Positions 13,076 to 20,760 of a stretch of DNA of 26,818 bases are shown piece after piece. Below the pieces are notes generated by a model. It saw nothing but the letters and a program-made list of their open reading frames with translations, searched no databases and was not told the DNA's origin. A program made the translations under genes and the position numbers. Origin of the DNA: Eubacteriales bacterium. GTDB lineage: Bacteria; Bacillota_A; Clostridia; Saccharofermentanales; DTU023. Numbering within the stretch: the first letter of the stretch is position 1; each line of letters opens with the position of its first letter. The DNA lies in assembly GCA_030532185.1 (NCBI GenBank), contig JAUNLO010000006.1, forward strand, positions 1 to 26,818, read 5' to 3'.

Positions 13076-15160
13076 CTATAGGCCGGGTCTTGTTAAGATT
13101 CTTACTGCCCCAGACCTGGATAGATCCGGTCGCTCCCGGTAGCCCCGCTCCTTGTAGAGAGCCCATAAATCTTCTATGGCCTCCGTCAATTCGGGGTCGT
13201 AACTTGTGGAAGCCTCCACCCAAACCAGGAGATCCAAATTGCGACTCCCGGAGGTCACACTTGTGTGAAAAATTAAATCATAGAGCTCTGGACAGTCTGC
13301 TAAAAAAGTTGTGCTGAAACTATCAGCTGCGATGACCTTATCGCGTGGCAATTGCTCCAGGTCTTGGCGAACTGCCTGATAATAAGTGGGGTCACTTTGG
13401 TATTTGCTAATGAAATAATCTTGCTCTTTTATATGGTTGAAGCTGAGTACAGCACTTGAAATCACTGCCACCACTAGCAAAAGTAGGAGAGGCGACTGCC
13501 TCCTCAGTTGCCAAGAATTTCTAACTTTCGGCTGGTCAGCCAACTGTACCGTCTCGTACCGGTAAAGCCCTACTACAGCTAAAAGCAGGGCTATCAGTAA
13601 GAAAGTGTGACTACCGTAATTGTATTGGTAATAAATTTCGTACTGATAGGGATAATTGGTGGCCAGATTCATTACCAGGAGGGGTAGAAAGAGCAGGTAA
13701 TGGCTGAGGGCCGGCTGGAGAAAAGGTAGGAAGCCTGTTGCTAAGGTCAGGCTAAGTAGATAGTTGAATTTCTCCGGGGCAAACATGAGAGCCAGGGTAT
13801 GGGCCGGATTTTGAAAGATCGAACGTGCAATACCCGCCAGACCGCTGCCTCCATATTGCTGTAGGCTCTCGAAACGGTAGGACATGAGTCCTTCACCTGT
13901 CTTTTCTAGAAACATGGAAATTAGCAAAAAGGCGGCCAAAGCCAGAAAGGCGAGGGTAAGTCCCAATTGGGCAGAACTCAGGCTGAAGCCAGGCTTGCTG
14001 TCTAACTTCTGGTCTGAGCTGAGCTGGGTGCCCTGCCGGTGGCCAAACTTAGCCAGCTTGGCCTGGAAGGCCAAAACTGGGGGCCTAAAATAGTATTTTT
14101 GTTCAGCTAATAAAGGAGAGAAGTAGATAAAGAGGCTAGCCGTCAGTAGGTAGAGGGCTGCGTCTTCCTTGACTAGGAGAAGTAGGAGGGCGAAGGTCAG
14201 GCTGGCCCATGCCCTCCCCGCAAAAAGCGCCCAGAATAGCCAACAAATTAAAGGGGCCAAAAAGCAGTTTTCGTGTAAATCCGCAACACTACCTAGGACC
14301 AGGCCAGGTTGCAGGAGATAGCAGGCTCCTATGGCTGCCTTGAGGAGTAAGGGCAGTTTAAAGTGTCGGGCCAGCAAGTAGAGGGGAAGGATACCGGAAC
14401 AGATAATAGCTAATTGGGCTAGCTGCAGGGTTTCCGGCCTAGGGATGAGGGCATATAGAGGTAAAATTAAGTAGAAAATAGGGGAGAAATGCACCTGAAA
14501 ATGTGAAGATAAACCGTCCCTTTCCAGGGTGGTCAAGGGGAGCCCAGTCTCTTTTAGATAGGCAAACATTTGGTTAAACAGGCCAAAGTCATAAGTGGTT
14601 GTAGACATACCCCAGACCCTATGCAGAGATAAACGACCCATAAAAAACAAATAACCACAAAGAGCAGCTGTCAAAAGCCCCCAAGCTAGTAGCTTTTCTC
14701 CCTTAGAAGGGGGCAGGAGCGATTCTATGCTCGGTTTTGCTAAAAGAGTCTGCTGGTGCAAGCTGGGCTCCTTGCCCGAGCAAGGTCGGTAGTTGGTCCA
14801 GGCTAGGCAGACTAGGCAGACGAGACTGGCTAGGCTAAAGGTCAGGTCTTGCCGCATCAAGCTGAGCGTGAGTAGATAAGTAGCAATCAGTATTGAGCTA
14901 ATCTGCCACAGTTTAGCGGCGGAGGTCTGGAGGCGGAGGAAGAAGGCTAGGCCTCCAAAGCAGCTGAAAATGAGAATTTGCCAAGCTAAGGCGGTGGCCG
15001 GTATGGGGGCTAGAGCCTCCTGTCCCGAAAAAATGCGAGGACTCCCCCAGAAGAGAAGAGTTAGGAGTTGTAGGCCAACAAAGGCCAAAATCCCCAGGAG
15101 GGGCCAGTCTCCCTTCGAAAACCGTGCATCTTGTATGTCTCCATGCAAGCTTTTAATCAT
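13076..15160 (-). CDS. DUF2079 multi-spanning membrane protein
   Basis: About 694 residues with roughly a dozen hydrophobic segments. The motifs STTTYDFGLFNQ, HFSPIFYL, DLHENCF and LLVKEDAALY are the hallmark of DUF2079, an uncharacterised bacterial membrane family usually likened to GT-C glycosyltransferases. The acidic residues in DFGLFNQ and KEDAAL sit where GT-C enzymes hold catalytic or metal-binding residues, but activity on a lipid-linked sugar is inference. A soluble C-terminal part follows the last helix. I chose the ATG at 15160, which has only a weak ribosome binding site. A TTG at 15211 would extend the frame by 17 residues, but it lies upstream of a GAGGAGG and so is unlikely to be the start. 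The gene converges with cdd and diverges from helD. Confidence 0.85.
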   Translation of the reverse strand: MIKSLHGDIQDARFSKGDWPLLGILAFVGLQLLTLLFWGSPRIFSGQEALAPIPATALAWQILIFSCFGGLAFFLRLQTSAAKLWQISSILIATYLLTLSLMRQDLTFSLASLVCLVCLAWTNYRPCSGKEPSLHQQTLLAKPSIESLLPPSKGEKLLAWGLLTAALCGYLFFMGRLSLHRVWGMSTTTYDFGLFNQMFAYLKETGLPLTTLERDGLSSHFQVHFSPIFYLILPLYALIPRPETLQLAQLAIICSGILPLYLLARHFKLPLLLKAAIGACYLLQPGLVLGSVADLHENCFLAPLICWLFWALFAGRAWASLTFALLLLLVKEDAALYLLTASLFIYFSPLLAEQKYYFRPPVLAFQAKLAKFGHRQGTQLSSDQKLDSKPGFSLSSAQLGLTLAFLALAAFLLISMFLEKTGEGLMSYRFESLQQYGGSGLAGIARSIFQNPAHTLALMFAPEKFNYLLSLTLATGFLPFLQPALSHYLLFLPLLVMNLATNYPYQYEIYYQYNYGSHTFLLIALLLAVVGLYRYETVQLADQPKVRNSWQLRRQSPLLLLLVVAVISSAVLSFNHIKEQDYFISKYQSDPTYYQAVRQDLEQLPRDKVIAADSFSTTFLADCPELYDLIFHTSVTSGSRNLDLLVWVEASTSYDPELTEAIEDLWALYKERGYRERPDLSRSGAVRILTRPGL

Positions 15161-15265
15161 ATTGGCGATTTTACCGCATTTAGAGCCTGACCAACAGTAG
15201 CCTCCTCTCAATAGACGGGATAGGAGCCAACGGAGTCCCCAACTGTGCCCCTGCTCGAGACCATG

Positions 15266-15271
15266 TATAAT
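15266..15271 (+). promoter_or_regulatory. Possible -10 element of the helD transcript
   Basis: A perfect TATAAT at 15266-15271 is preceded directly by TG. No good -35 is visible. If used, transcription would start near 15278, so translation would have to begin at 15302 or later. This is one reason for the start chosen for helD. Confidence 0.4.
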
Positions 15272-15301
15272 AAACAGATGTGTCTCCAGAAAGAAACTGC
15301 A

Positions 15302-17374
15302 ATGAGGATAGGCTTACAAGATATGAACGATGCAAATTTTAACAATAATTTCCGGCAGGAAGCCCAGCAGCTTGAGTTCATTCAGACCTGGTTAAAGCGG
15401 GAACTGGAGAGGCTGGAGCGAGAGCTGGATGAGCTAAGTGAGAAGGAAATCCAGCTGAAAGCGTCTTCCTGGGATGACCGTCTAGATCTTAAAAACTCTG
15501 CCAATACCGCAGACAATGCCGTGGCCCAGCAAGATCTCCGCCAACTTTTTGGCCGCCGCCAGACCTTACAGAAGCAAATTGCCGAGTATAAATGGCTGGA
15601 AGACCGCCCTTATTTTGGCAAATTGGTTTTTTCTTATGAAGGGGAGAGTAGGGAGGAGGCGGAAAGCTACTACATAGGCCTGCGCAGTCTCTATGACAGC
15701 GAGGCGGTAGAGAGTTTGGTTCTAGATTGGCGCAGCCCCTTGGCTAGCCTTTATTACGATGCAGAGCCGGGCCCTGTTACCATAAAGGGACCCCACGGTC
15801 CCATTCAAGGGACCCTCTGGAAAAAACAGATGCTGACCATTAACAAGGGCCATCTGCTTAAAGTGTCAGACTTTGACCAAGCCTCCTCGGACGACCTCCT
15901 GCGAGATATTCTCTCCCAGGCTGCTAGCCCCGAGCTTAAAGAAATTGCAGCCAGCCTGCAGAAGGGGCAGAATGCCCTCATCCGCCTGCCGGAGCATCAG
16001 TCCCTTTTGGTCTGGGGGGTAGCAGGCTCGGGCAAGAGTTCTGTGGCTATCCATCGCGCAGCCTGGCTCCTCTACCGCCAGCGTTTTTCTGCCAAGCGGA
16101 TTTTATTTGTCAGTCCCAGCAAACTATTTGCCGATTATGTCAGTCTAGCCCTGCCCGCCCTGGGAGAAGAGAGCTTATCTTTAGCCACCCTGGTAGATTT
16201 AGCCAAGGACCAGCTGTCTCTCTTAGCACCCAAGCTAGCTAGTTACTCCTATGCAGAAGCGAGCCCGGAACGTTTGGCTTGGGCTGCCAATTCCAGCTTA
16301 TCTCAAGTACTAGCTAGCTTTGCCCAGGCTTTGGCTCCTCAGCTGGCCCGTCTGGAGGACTTGGAGCCCAGCTCCAGTCCAGCCGATCAGACGGAGTTTG
16401 CCGACTATGAGGGCGACCTGGAGGGCCAGGAGCTAGAGCAACTTCCAGCTGTGACCGACTCACCAGTTAAGCCTGACCTGGATTTGGATAAACTTTACCG
16501 AGAATTTTTGGCCTCCCCGGCCCTAAAAGCTAGCCTACCCGGTCTTTACGAAAGGGAGGTCTTCCGCCGATATGACCGTTTGGACCTCATAATTCTCGCC
16601 CGCCTCAGTCTCTATCTAGGGGGGCGCCCCAGCCACAAGCCCTACTATTTTCTGATTGTCGATGAGAGTCAGGACCTTCTGCCCCTAGAGCATGAGTTTT
16701 TGGCAGCTAGTTTCTCCTGCCCCACCAACCTCTTTGGTGATCCCAGCCAGGCCATTCGTTTTCCTTTGCCAGCTGACTACACCACTAACTTGTTGGCCAG
16801 CTATAAGATTCAAACAGACTACGTCTTTGAGCTTAAAACCAGCTACCGGTCTACTTTTGAAATCATGGATTTTGCTCGCAAAATTATTCAGGACCCGGAC
16901 CTGTTACCCTTCCCGCGTCATGGTGAAGCAGTTCAGTTGGAAAAGGTGGAAGAGGCTAGTTGGTTACCGGCTGCCCGCCAGGCTCTGGCCGACTTTTATA
17001 AGCGGGGTAGGAGGCGTTTGGCCCTGATTTGTCGAGACCTGGCTGAGACCCAGCAACGGGCGTCAGAGCTTCTCGAGCAGTCACCAGAAATTTTTGCTAC
17101 GGAGGAGGGCAGTTATGAAGTGGCCTGGCCCAGTTTCCCCTGGCCAGAATATTTGGCTGAGGCTAGCGTGCAAGGTTCCCTGAGCCTTTATATTCTGCCC
17201 GCTCGCCAGACCAAGGGCCTAGAATTCGATGCCGTCTTGTTGTCGGATGTCAGCAAAAGCCGTTACCCAGCCCCCCAAGATGATCACCTCCTTTACCTGG
17301 CCTCAACCCGGGCCCTACACGAGCTCCACCTTCTATACGAAGGCGAAGTCAGCAAGCTTTTAACTGAGGCCTAA
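15302..17374 (+). CDS. helD: HelD-type RNA polymerase recycling ATPase (superfamily 1 helicase-like)
   Basis: About 690 residues of the HelD family, which binds RNA polymerase, enters its secondary channel and uses ATP to free stalled or DNA-bound polymerase. The N-terminal antiparallel coiled coil (first ~100 residues) is the channel arm. It is followed by the HelD-specific segments RPYFGKLVF, YYIGLRSLYD, LDWRSPLASLYYD and PGP. The helicase motifs are Walker A GVAGSGKSS, motif II VDESQD, motif IV SYRSTFEIM, motif V QTKGLEFD and motif VI STRALHEL. It is somewhat shorter than the roughly 770 residues of B. subtilis HelD, mainly around the Glu/Asp-rich linker before the clamp region. The start is uncertain: ATG at 15302 (weak AGAAAG), ATG at 15323 (AGGATAGG), or GTG at 15245, which would lie upstream of the possible -10. 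The next gene follows after 9 bases. Confidence 0.9.
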   Translation: MRIGLQDMNDANFNNNFRQEAQQLEFIQTWLKRELERLERELDELSEKEIQLKASSWDDRLDLKNSANTADNAVAQQDLRQLFGRRQTLQKQIAEYKWLEDRPYFGKLVFSYEGESREEAESYYIGLRSLYDSEAVESLVLDWRSPLASLYYDAEPGPVTIKGPHGPIQGTLWKKQMLTINKGHLLKVSDFDQASSDDLLRDILSQAASPELKEIAASLQKGQNALIRLPEHQSLLVWGVAGSGKSSVAIHRAAWLLYRQRFSAKRILFVSPSKLFADYVSLALPALGEESLSLATLVDLAKDQLSLLAPKLASYSYAEASPERLAWAANSSLSQVLASFAQALAPQLARLEDLEPSSSPADQTEFADYEGDLEGQELEQLPAVTDSPVKPDLDLDKLYREFLASPALKASLPGLYEREVFRRYDRLDLIILARLSLYLGGRPSHKPYYFLIVDESQDLLPLEHEFLAASFSCPTNLFGDPSQAIRFPLPADYTTNLLASYKIQTDYVFELKTSYRSTFEIMDFARKIIQDPDLLPFPRHGEAVQLEKVEEASWLPAARQALADFYKRGRRRLALICRDLAETQQRASELLEQSPEIFATEEGSYEVAWPSFPWPEYLAEASVQGSLSLYILPARQTKGLEFDAVLLSDVSKSRYPAPQDDHLLYLASTRALHELHLLYEGEVSKLLTEA

Positions 17375-17383
17375 GCAGCAAGC

Positions 17384-18379
17384 ATGTCGGATTTTCAGAA
17401 ATTGCCTCCTAGCTCAGAACTAATTTCCTCCTTGGCCCAAGACTACCGGGCTTGCCGACTTTGCCCTCGCCACTGTGGGGTCAACCGCCTGGCAGGAGAG
17501 CGAGGGGCCTGTGGTATGACTTCTCAGCTCAAAGTAGCCCGAGCCTCCCTCCATATGTGGGAAGAACCCGCCTTGGTCGGCCGGCAGGGGTCAGGGACAA
17601 TCTTCTTTTCTGGTTGTAATTTGGCTTGTGTGTACTGCCAAAATCAGCCCATTTCCCAGGGGGGCGTGGGCCAGGAACTTAGTCTTTTAGACTTGGTGGA
17701 GGTCATGCTTAAACTTCAGGCTTTGGGAGCCGCCAACCTTAATTTGGTTACCGGAGTGCATTATATCCCTCATTTACGGGCGGCCCTCAGCCTAGCCAAG
17801 GGTCGGGGTCTCACTATCCCTGTAGTCTATAACTCTTCTGCCTATGAGGATCCGGCTGCCTTGCGTAGCCTGGAAGGCTTGATAGATATTTATCTTCCAG
17901 ACCTGCGTTATTGGCGGGAAGAAAGCGGCCGCCGCTATTCCGGGATCCCCTCTTATCCGACCCATGCCCGGGCCGCCATTCAGGAAATGTTCCGCCAGGT
18001 GGGCCCCTGCCGCTTTCAGCCCCCTGAAGACAATGGGGAGGCAGAGGGAGAAGAGGAACTTTTGGCCCAGGGCCTCATCTGTCGCCAGCTCCTCTTGCCA
18101 GGCCTTTTGGACGAGGCCCAGCAGATTACACACTATCTTTATACACACTATGGAGACCAAATTTATTTAAGCCTGATGAGTCAGTATACTCCCTTGCCCG
18201 GTTTAGAAGCTTACCCTGAGCTACAGACCTGCGTGGATCCCCAAGTCTATGAAGCTTGGCTGGATTATGCAGAGGATCTAGGTGTGAAAAATGCCTATGT
18301 CCAAGAAGGCAGTGCAGCCTCGGAGAGTTTCATCCCGGATTTCTACCACTGGAACCTGTCCAGCTTCCTGGACGCATAA
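17384..18379 (+). CDS. PflA-like radical SAM protein (COG1313, PflX type)
   Basis: A 331-residue radical S-adenosylmethionine protein. The radical SAM cluster motif CNLACVYC (C78, C82, C85) is intact. Upstream, CRLCPRHCGVNR and GACG (C24, C27, C31, C43) form the extra cysteine-rich N-terminal element typical of the COG1313 group, annotated as PflX or putative pyruvate formate-lyase activating enzyme homologues. The true substrate of this group is not established. No glycyl radical enzyme gene is in the window, so activation of such a partner nearby is not supported. It lies 9 bases after helD with no clear ribosome binding site, suggesting the same transcript. Confidence 0.88.
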   Translation: MSDFQKLPPSSELISSLAQDYRACRLCPRHCGVNRLAGERGACGMTSQLKVARASLHMWEEPALVGRQGSGTIFFSGCNLACVYCQNQPISQGGVGQELSLLDLVEVMLKLQALGAANLNLVTGVHYIPHLRAALSLAKGRGLTIPVVYNSSAYEDPAALRSLEGLIDIYLPDLRYWREESGRRYSGIPSYPTHARAAIQEMFRQVGPCRFQPPEDNGEAEGEEELLAQGLICRQLLLPGLLDEAQQITHYLYTHYGDQIYLSLMSQYTPLPGLEAYPELQTCVDPQVYEAWLDYAEDLGVKNAYVQEGSAASESFIPDFYHWNLSSFLDA

Positions 18380-18422
18380 GTCCGCTTTTAACCCTGTCTT
18401 TCGCTGCTTAATCAGCTGCGTA

Positions 18423-18431
18423 TGCTATAAT
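18423..18431 (+). promoter_or_regulatory. Extended -10 promoter of the GT2 gene
   Basis: TGCTATAAT at 18423-18431 is identical to the -10 element of the sugar operon. No convincing -35 lies upstream. Transcription would start near 18438, giving a leader of about 95 bases that contains two hairpins before the GT2 start. Confidence 0.72.
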
Positions 18432-18471
18432 GATGGGTGTTATAAGTAGGCCAAGACACTAAATACGGTAT

Positions 18472-18514
18472 TTTTACTTGTTGGTAAGTAAAAGGAAGCC
18501 TCATGGGAGGCTTC
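18472..18514 (+). promoter_or_regulatory. Two tandem hairpins in the GT2 leader
   Basis: Hairpin 1 is TTTTACTT / AAGTAAAA with loop GTTGGT (18472-18493). Hairpin 2 is GAAGCCTC / GAGGCTTC with loop ATGG (18495-18514). Both have perfect 8-bp stems and lie one base apart. The second ends 4 bases before the AGGAGA ribosome binding site of the GT2 gene and is followed by AAAA, not T, so it is not a terminator. A role in translation control or mRNA stability is inferred. I cannot match it to a known riboswitch. Confidence 0.6.
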
Positions 18515-18532
18515 AAAAGGAGAGAGTACGTC

Positions 18533-19801
18533 ATGTTTACTTCTTGGCGTGAATTCTTAGAAATCATTAAGTGGATCTGCAGCACGGCCATGGGCCTCAT
18601 GATGCTGACTTTCTGTTACGATATTTTTCTAATTATTTGTGGCATACCAAAAAACCGAAAATTAGACCATATTTCGCACACCGTGGTAACTCCCAAAACT
18701 CGCTTTGCTCTGTTAATTTCTGCACGAGATGAGGAAAGTGTTATTGGGCGTCTCCTGGACTGCTTAAATAAGCTAGATTATCCACGGGAACTTTATCAGG
18801 TATTTGTGATAGCTGATAACTGCCAGGATAGGACGGCGGCTCTGGCGCGTGAGTATGGTGCCCAAGTTTATGAACGTCATGATCTTAGCAAAGCAACTAA
18901 GGGCTACGCCCTAGGCTGGTTTTTTCAGAAGACCTTGCCGGGCCCCCTGCAAGATTTCGACCACTGCGTGATTTTCGATGCAGATAACCTGGTAGACAAA
19001 GACTTTCTCAAGATTATGGATCGCCAGGTGCAGGCGGGAGGGCAGCTCTTAGTGGGCTACCGTGATAGCACCAATCCCGGAGCCAACGTGATAGCCGGGT
19101 CTAATGCCCTCTTTTGGTATGTCCAATCCCGCTTTATGCACCATGCCCGGGGCCGCTTGGGCCTGGCCTTAACCTCGGTGTCCGGCACCGGTTTCAGCTT
19201 TGACCTAGACCTCATCCGCGAGCAAGGCTGGCATACCCAAACTGTGACGGAAGACGTGGAATTTACTATGCAAATGATTTTGCGTGGGGTCCAGGGTGTT
19301 TACGTACGGCAAGCAATTTTTTATGATGAACAAGTAACGGGCTTCCGGCAAATGCTGCGCCAGCGTCTGCGCTGGTCAGTAGGGACGGTCCAGACTCTGA
19401 GACTTTACGGGCCTGCCCTCTGGCGACGTTCGGTTAAGGTAGACTGGCATATTTTAGACAGCTACTGGTTTTTAGCCAGAATACCGGTCATGCTGGTCGC
19501 CAGTATCTTCTACCTTATCGTTTTACTTATCCGGATTACCGATCCCCGCTTTGTCCCCAAGATGTTGGCCTTTGACCTGATTGGCCCCCTGCTGGCCTAT
19601 TTGGCCACAGTTTGCTTATTGTGTCTCTTGCTCAAATTGGAGAAAAAGAACCTGCGCACTTATCTGCCCTCTGTCCTGGCCTTCCCCTTCTTGGGTCTAC
19701 TCTGGGGAGGCATCCAAGTTATAGCTCTCTTCTTCACTAATGTCAGCTGGCAGCCTATCTACCATGGCCAAGAGGTGGAAATTAGCTCTAATTACGATTA
19801 G
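18533..19801 (+). CDS. Membrane GT2 glycosyltransferase
   Basis: A 422-residue processive-type family 2 glycosyltransferase. A hydrophobic segment at about 13-37 precedes the cytoplasmic GT-A domain, which holds LISARDEES (61-69), the metal-binding FDADN (148-152), the TEDVEF motif (239-244, with D241 as likely base) and QRLRW (277-281). These are the D, DxD, (T)ED and Q(Q/R)xRW hallmarks of cellulose, chitin and hyaluronan synthase-like enzymes. Three further hydrophobic segments follow (about 310-335, 344-368 and 380-400). It would build or translocate a surface polysaccharide or glycolipid; the sugar is unknown. The ATG at 18533 was chosen because AGGAGA (18519-18524) precedes it. An in-frame ATG at 18503 lies in the loop of the second leader hairpin. 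Its end is 12 bases from a convergent gene. Confidence 0.9.
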   Translation: MFTSWREFLEIIKWICSTAMGLMMLTFCYDIFLIICGIPKNRKLDHISHTVVTPKTRFALLISARDEESVIGRLLDCLNKLDYPRELYQVFVIADNCQDRTAALAREYGAQVYERHDLSKATKGYALGWFFQKTLPGPLQDFDHCVIFDADNLVDKDFLKIMDRQVQAGGQLLVGYRDSTNPGANVIAGSNALFWYVQSRFMHHARGRLGLALTSVSGTGFSFDLDLIREQGWHTQTVTEDVEFTMQMILRGVQGVYVRQAIFYDEQVTGFRQMLRQRLRWSVGTVQTLRLYGPALWRRSVKVDWHILDSYWFLARIPVMLVASIFYLIVLLIRITDPRFVPKMLAFDLIGPLLAYLATVCLLCLLLKLEKKNLRTYLPSVLAFPFLGLLWGGIQVIALFFTNVSWQPIYHGQEVEISSNYD

Positions 19802-19813
19802 CTGGTCTGGGGC

Positions 19814-20662
19814 TTAGGCGCAGACTTTTTGTATCCACTGGACGAGGTCTTGGTATACCTCTTCCTTGCCAATTTCATTGAGAATTTCGTGCCTCATGCC
19901 GGGATAGAGCTTGAGTTCCACATCCCTATGGCCTAATTTTTGCAGCTTAGCATATAACTTTTCTACCGCCTGACCTCTTTCGCCTACCGGGTCCTCTGCC
20001 CCAGATACTAGGAGTAGGGGCAGGCGGGGAGGAATTTTTTGGATATTTTTCTCAGCAGAAACATAGGCCAAGCCTTGAAAAATGCCCTGGAACATGGAGG
20101 CTGTGGGCAGGAAGTTACACAGGGGATCCGCTAGATACTTCTTCTGAATACTTATATCCCGACTTAGCCATTCCACCCCGGTTTCTTCCGGCTGAAAGGC
20201 TTTATTATAGCTTCCCAAGGCCAGCTGCCTCAGTAGGGAGGATTTATAACGCTTGCCCAGCACAGTCACTATGGCCTGGGCTAGGCCGTAGCCAATTTTA
20301 GGTAGAAAACTGGGCATTTGGGCGGTCCCCATAATGATGAGGCCGGATAGCAATTGGCCAGTCTGGGCAGCCAGAGTTCTGGCTGCAAACGAACCCATAG
20401 AATGGCCTAGCAGGATAATTTTCGCTTCAGGGTTTTCTCTTTTCAGTTGTTGCAAGAAGTCAATTTGTTCCTGAACTAAGTGAAACCAATCCTCCGGGAA
20501 GTAGCCTAAATCGCCCTGAACTAGGGCCTGTGGTCCATGGCCCATCAGGTCCTGGGCCTCAGAGGCCAAGCCTTGCTTGGCTAAAAAGTCTCTAAATTCC
20601 CGGTAACGGCCGCTGTACTCTTGCATACCGTGAATAATTTGTACGATAACTTGCTGGGGCAT
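19814..20662 (-). CDS. Alpha/beta hydrolase (lysophospholipase / monoacylglycerol lipase-like)
   Basis: A 282-residue serine hydrolase of the S33/Hydrolase_4 group. IIHGMQEYSGRY near 9-20 is the oxyanion-hole region, GHSMG holds the nucleophile S88, SGAEDPVG holds the acid D224, and GMRHEILNE holds H258. This arrangement and the HGxxEhSxRY pattern fit lysophospholipase or monoacylglycerol lipase-like enzymes; the natural substrate is unknown. No signal peptide is present, so it acts in the cytoplasm. GAGGAGG lies upstream of the ATG. It is 98 bases after the CDF gene on the same strand, and I see no clear terminator between them. Confidence 0.9.
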   Translation of the reverse strand: MPQQVIVQIIHGMQEYSGRYREFRDFLAKQGLASEAQDLMGHGPQALVQGDLGYFPEDWFHLVQEQIDFLQQLKRENPEAKIILLGHSMGSFAARTLAAQTGQLLSGLIIMGTAQMPSFLPKIGYGLAQAIVTVLGKRYKSSLLRQLALGSYNKAFQPEETGVEWLSRDISIQKKYLADPLCNFLPTASMFQGIFQGLAYVSAEKNIQKIPPRLPLLLVSGAEDPVGERGQAVEKLYAKLQKLGHRDVELKLYPGMRHEILNEIGKEEVYQDLVQWIQKVCA

Positions 20663-20760
20663 AAGGGTCCTCCTCTTGGTCTACTCTAAGCTTTTAGCAG
20701 CTTGTGCAGCTATCTGGCTATCAGCTTGCTTCTCGCCTTGGCTCCCGCCAGGTTGTCAGT

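Noticed and set aside
17384..18379. True pyruvate formate-lyase activating enzyme (PflA)
   Set aside because: The Cys-rich N-terminal CxxCxxxCG element fits the COG1313 group, and no pyruvate formate-lyase gene is nearby.
18495..18514. Intrinsic terminator before the GT2 gene
   Set aside because: The stem is followed by AAAAGGAGAG, which is the ribosome binding region, with no T tract on the plus strand.
18432..18532. Known riboswitch (for example c-di-GMP) before the glycosyltransferase
   Set aside because: The two simple hairpins do not show the conserved core bases of any riboswitch class that I can recognise by eye.
18503..18532. ATG at 18503 as the GT2 start
   Set aside because: It lies in the loop of a hairpin and has no spaced ribosome binding site, while AGGAGA precedes the ATG at 18533.
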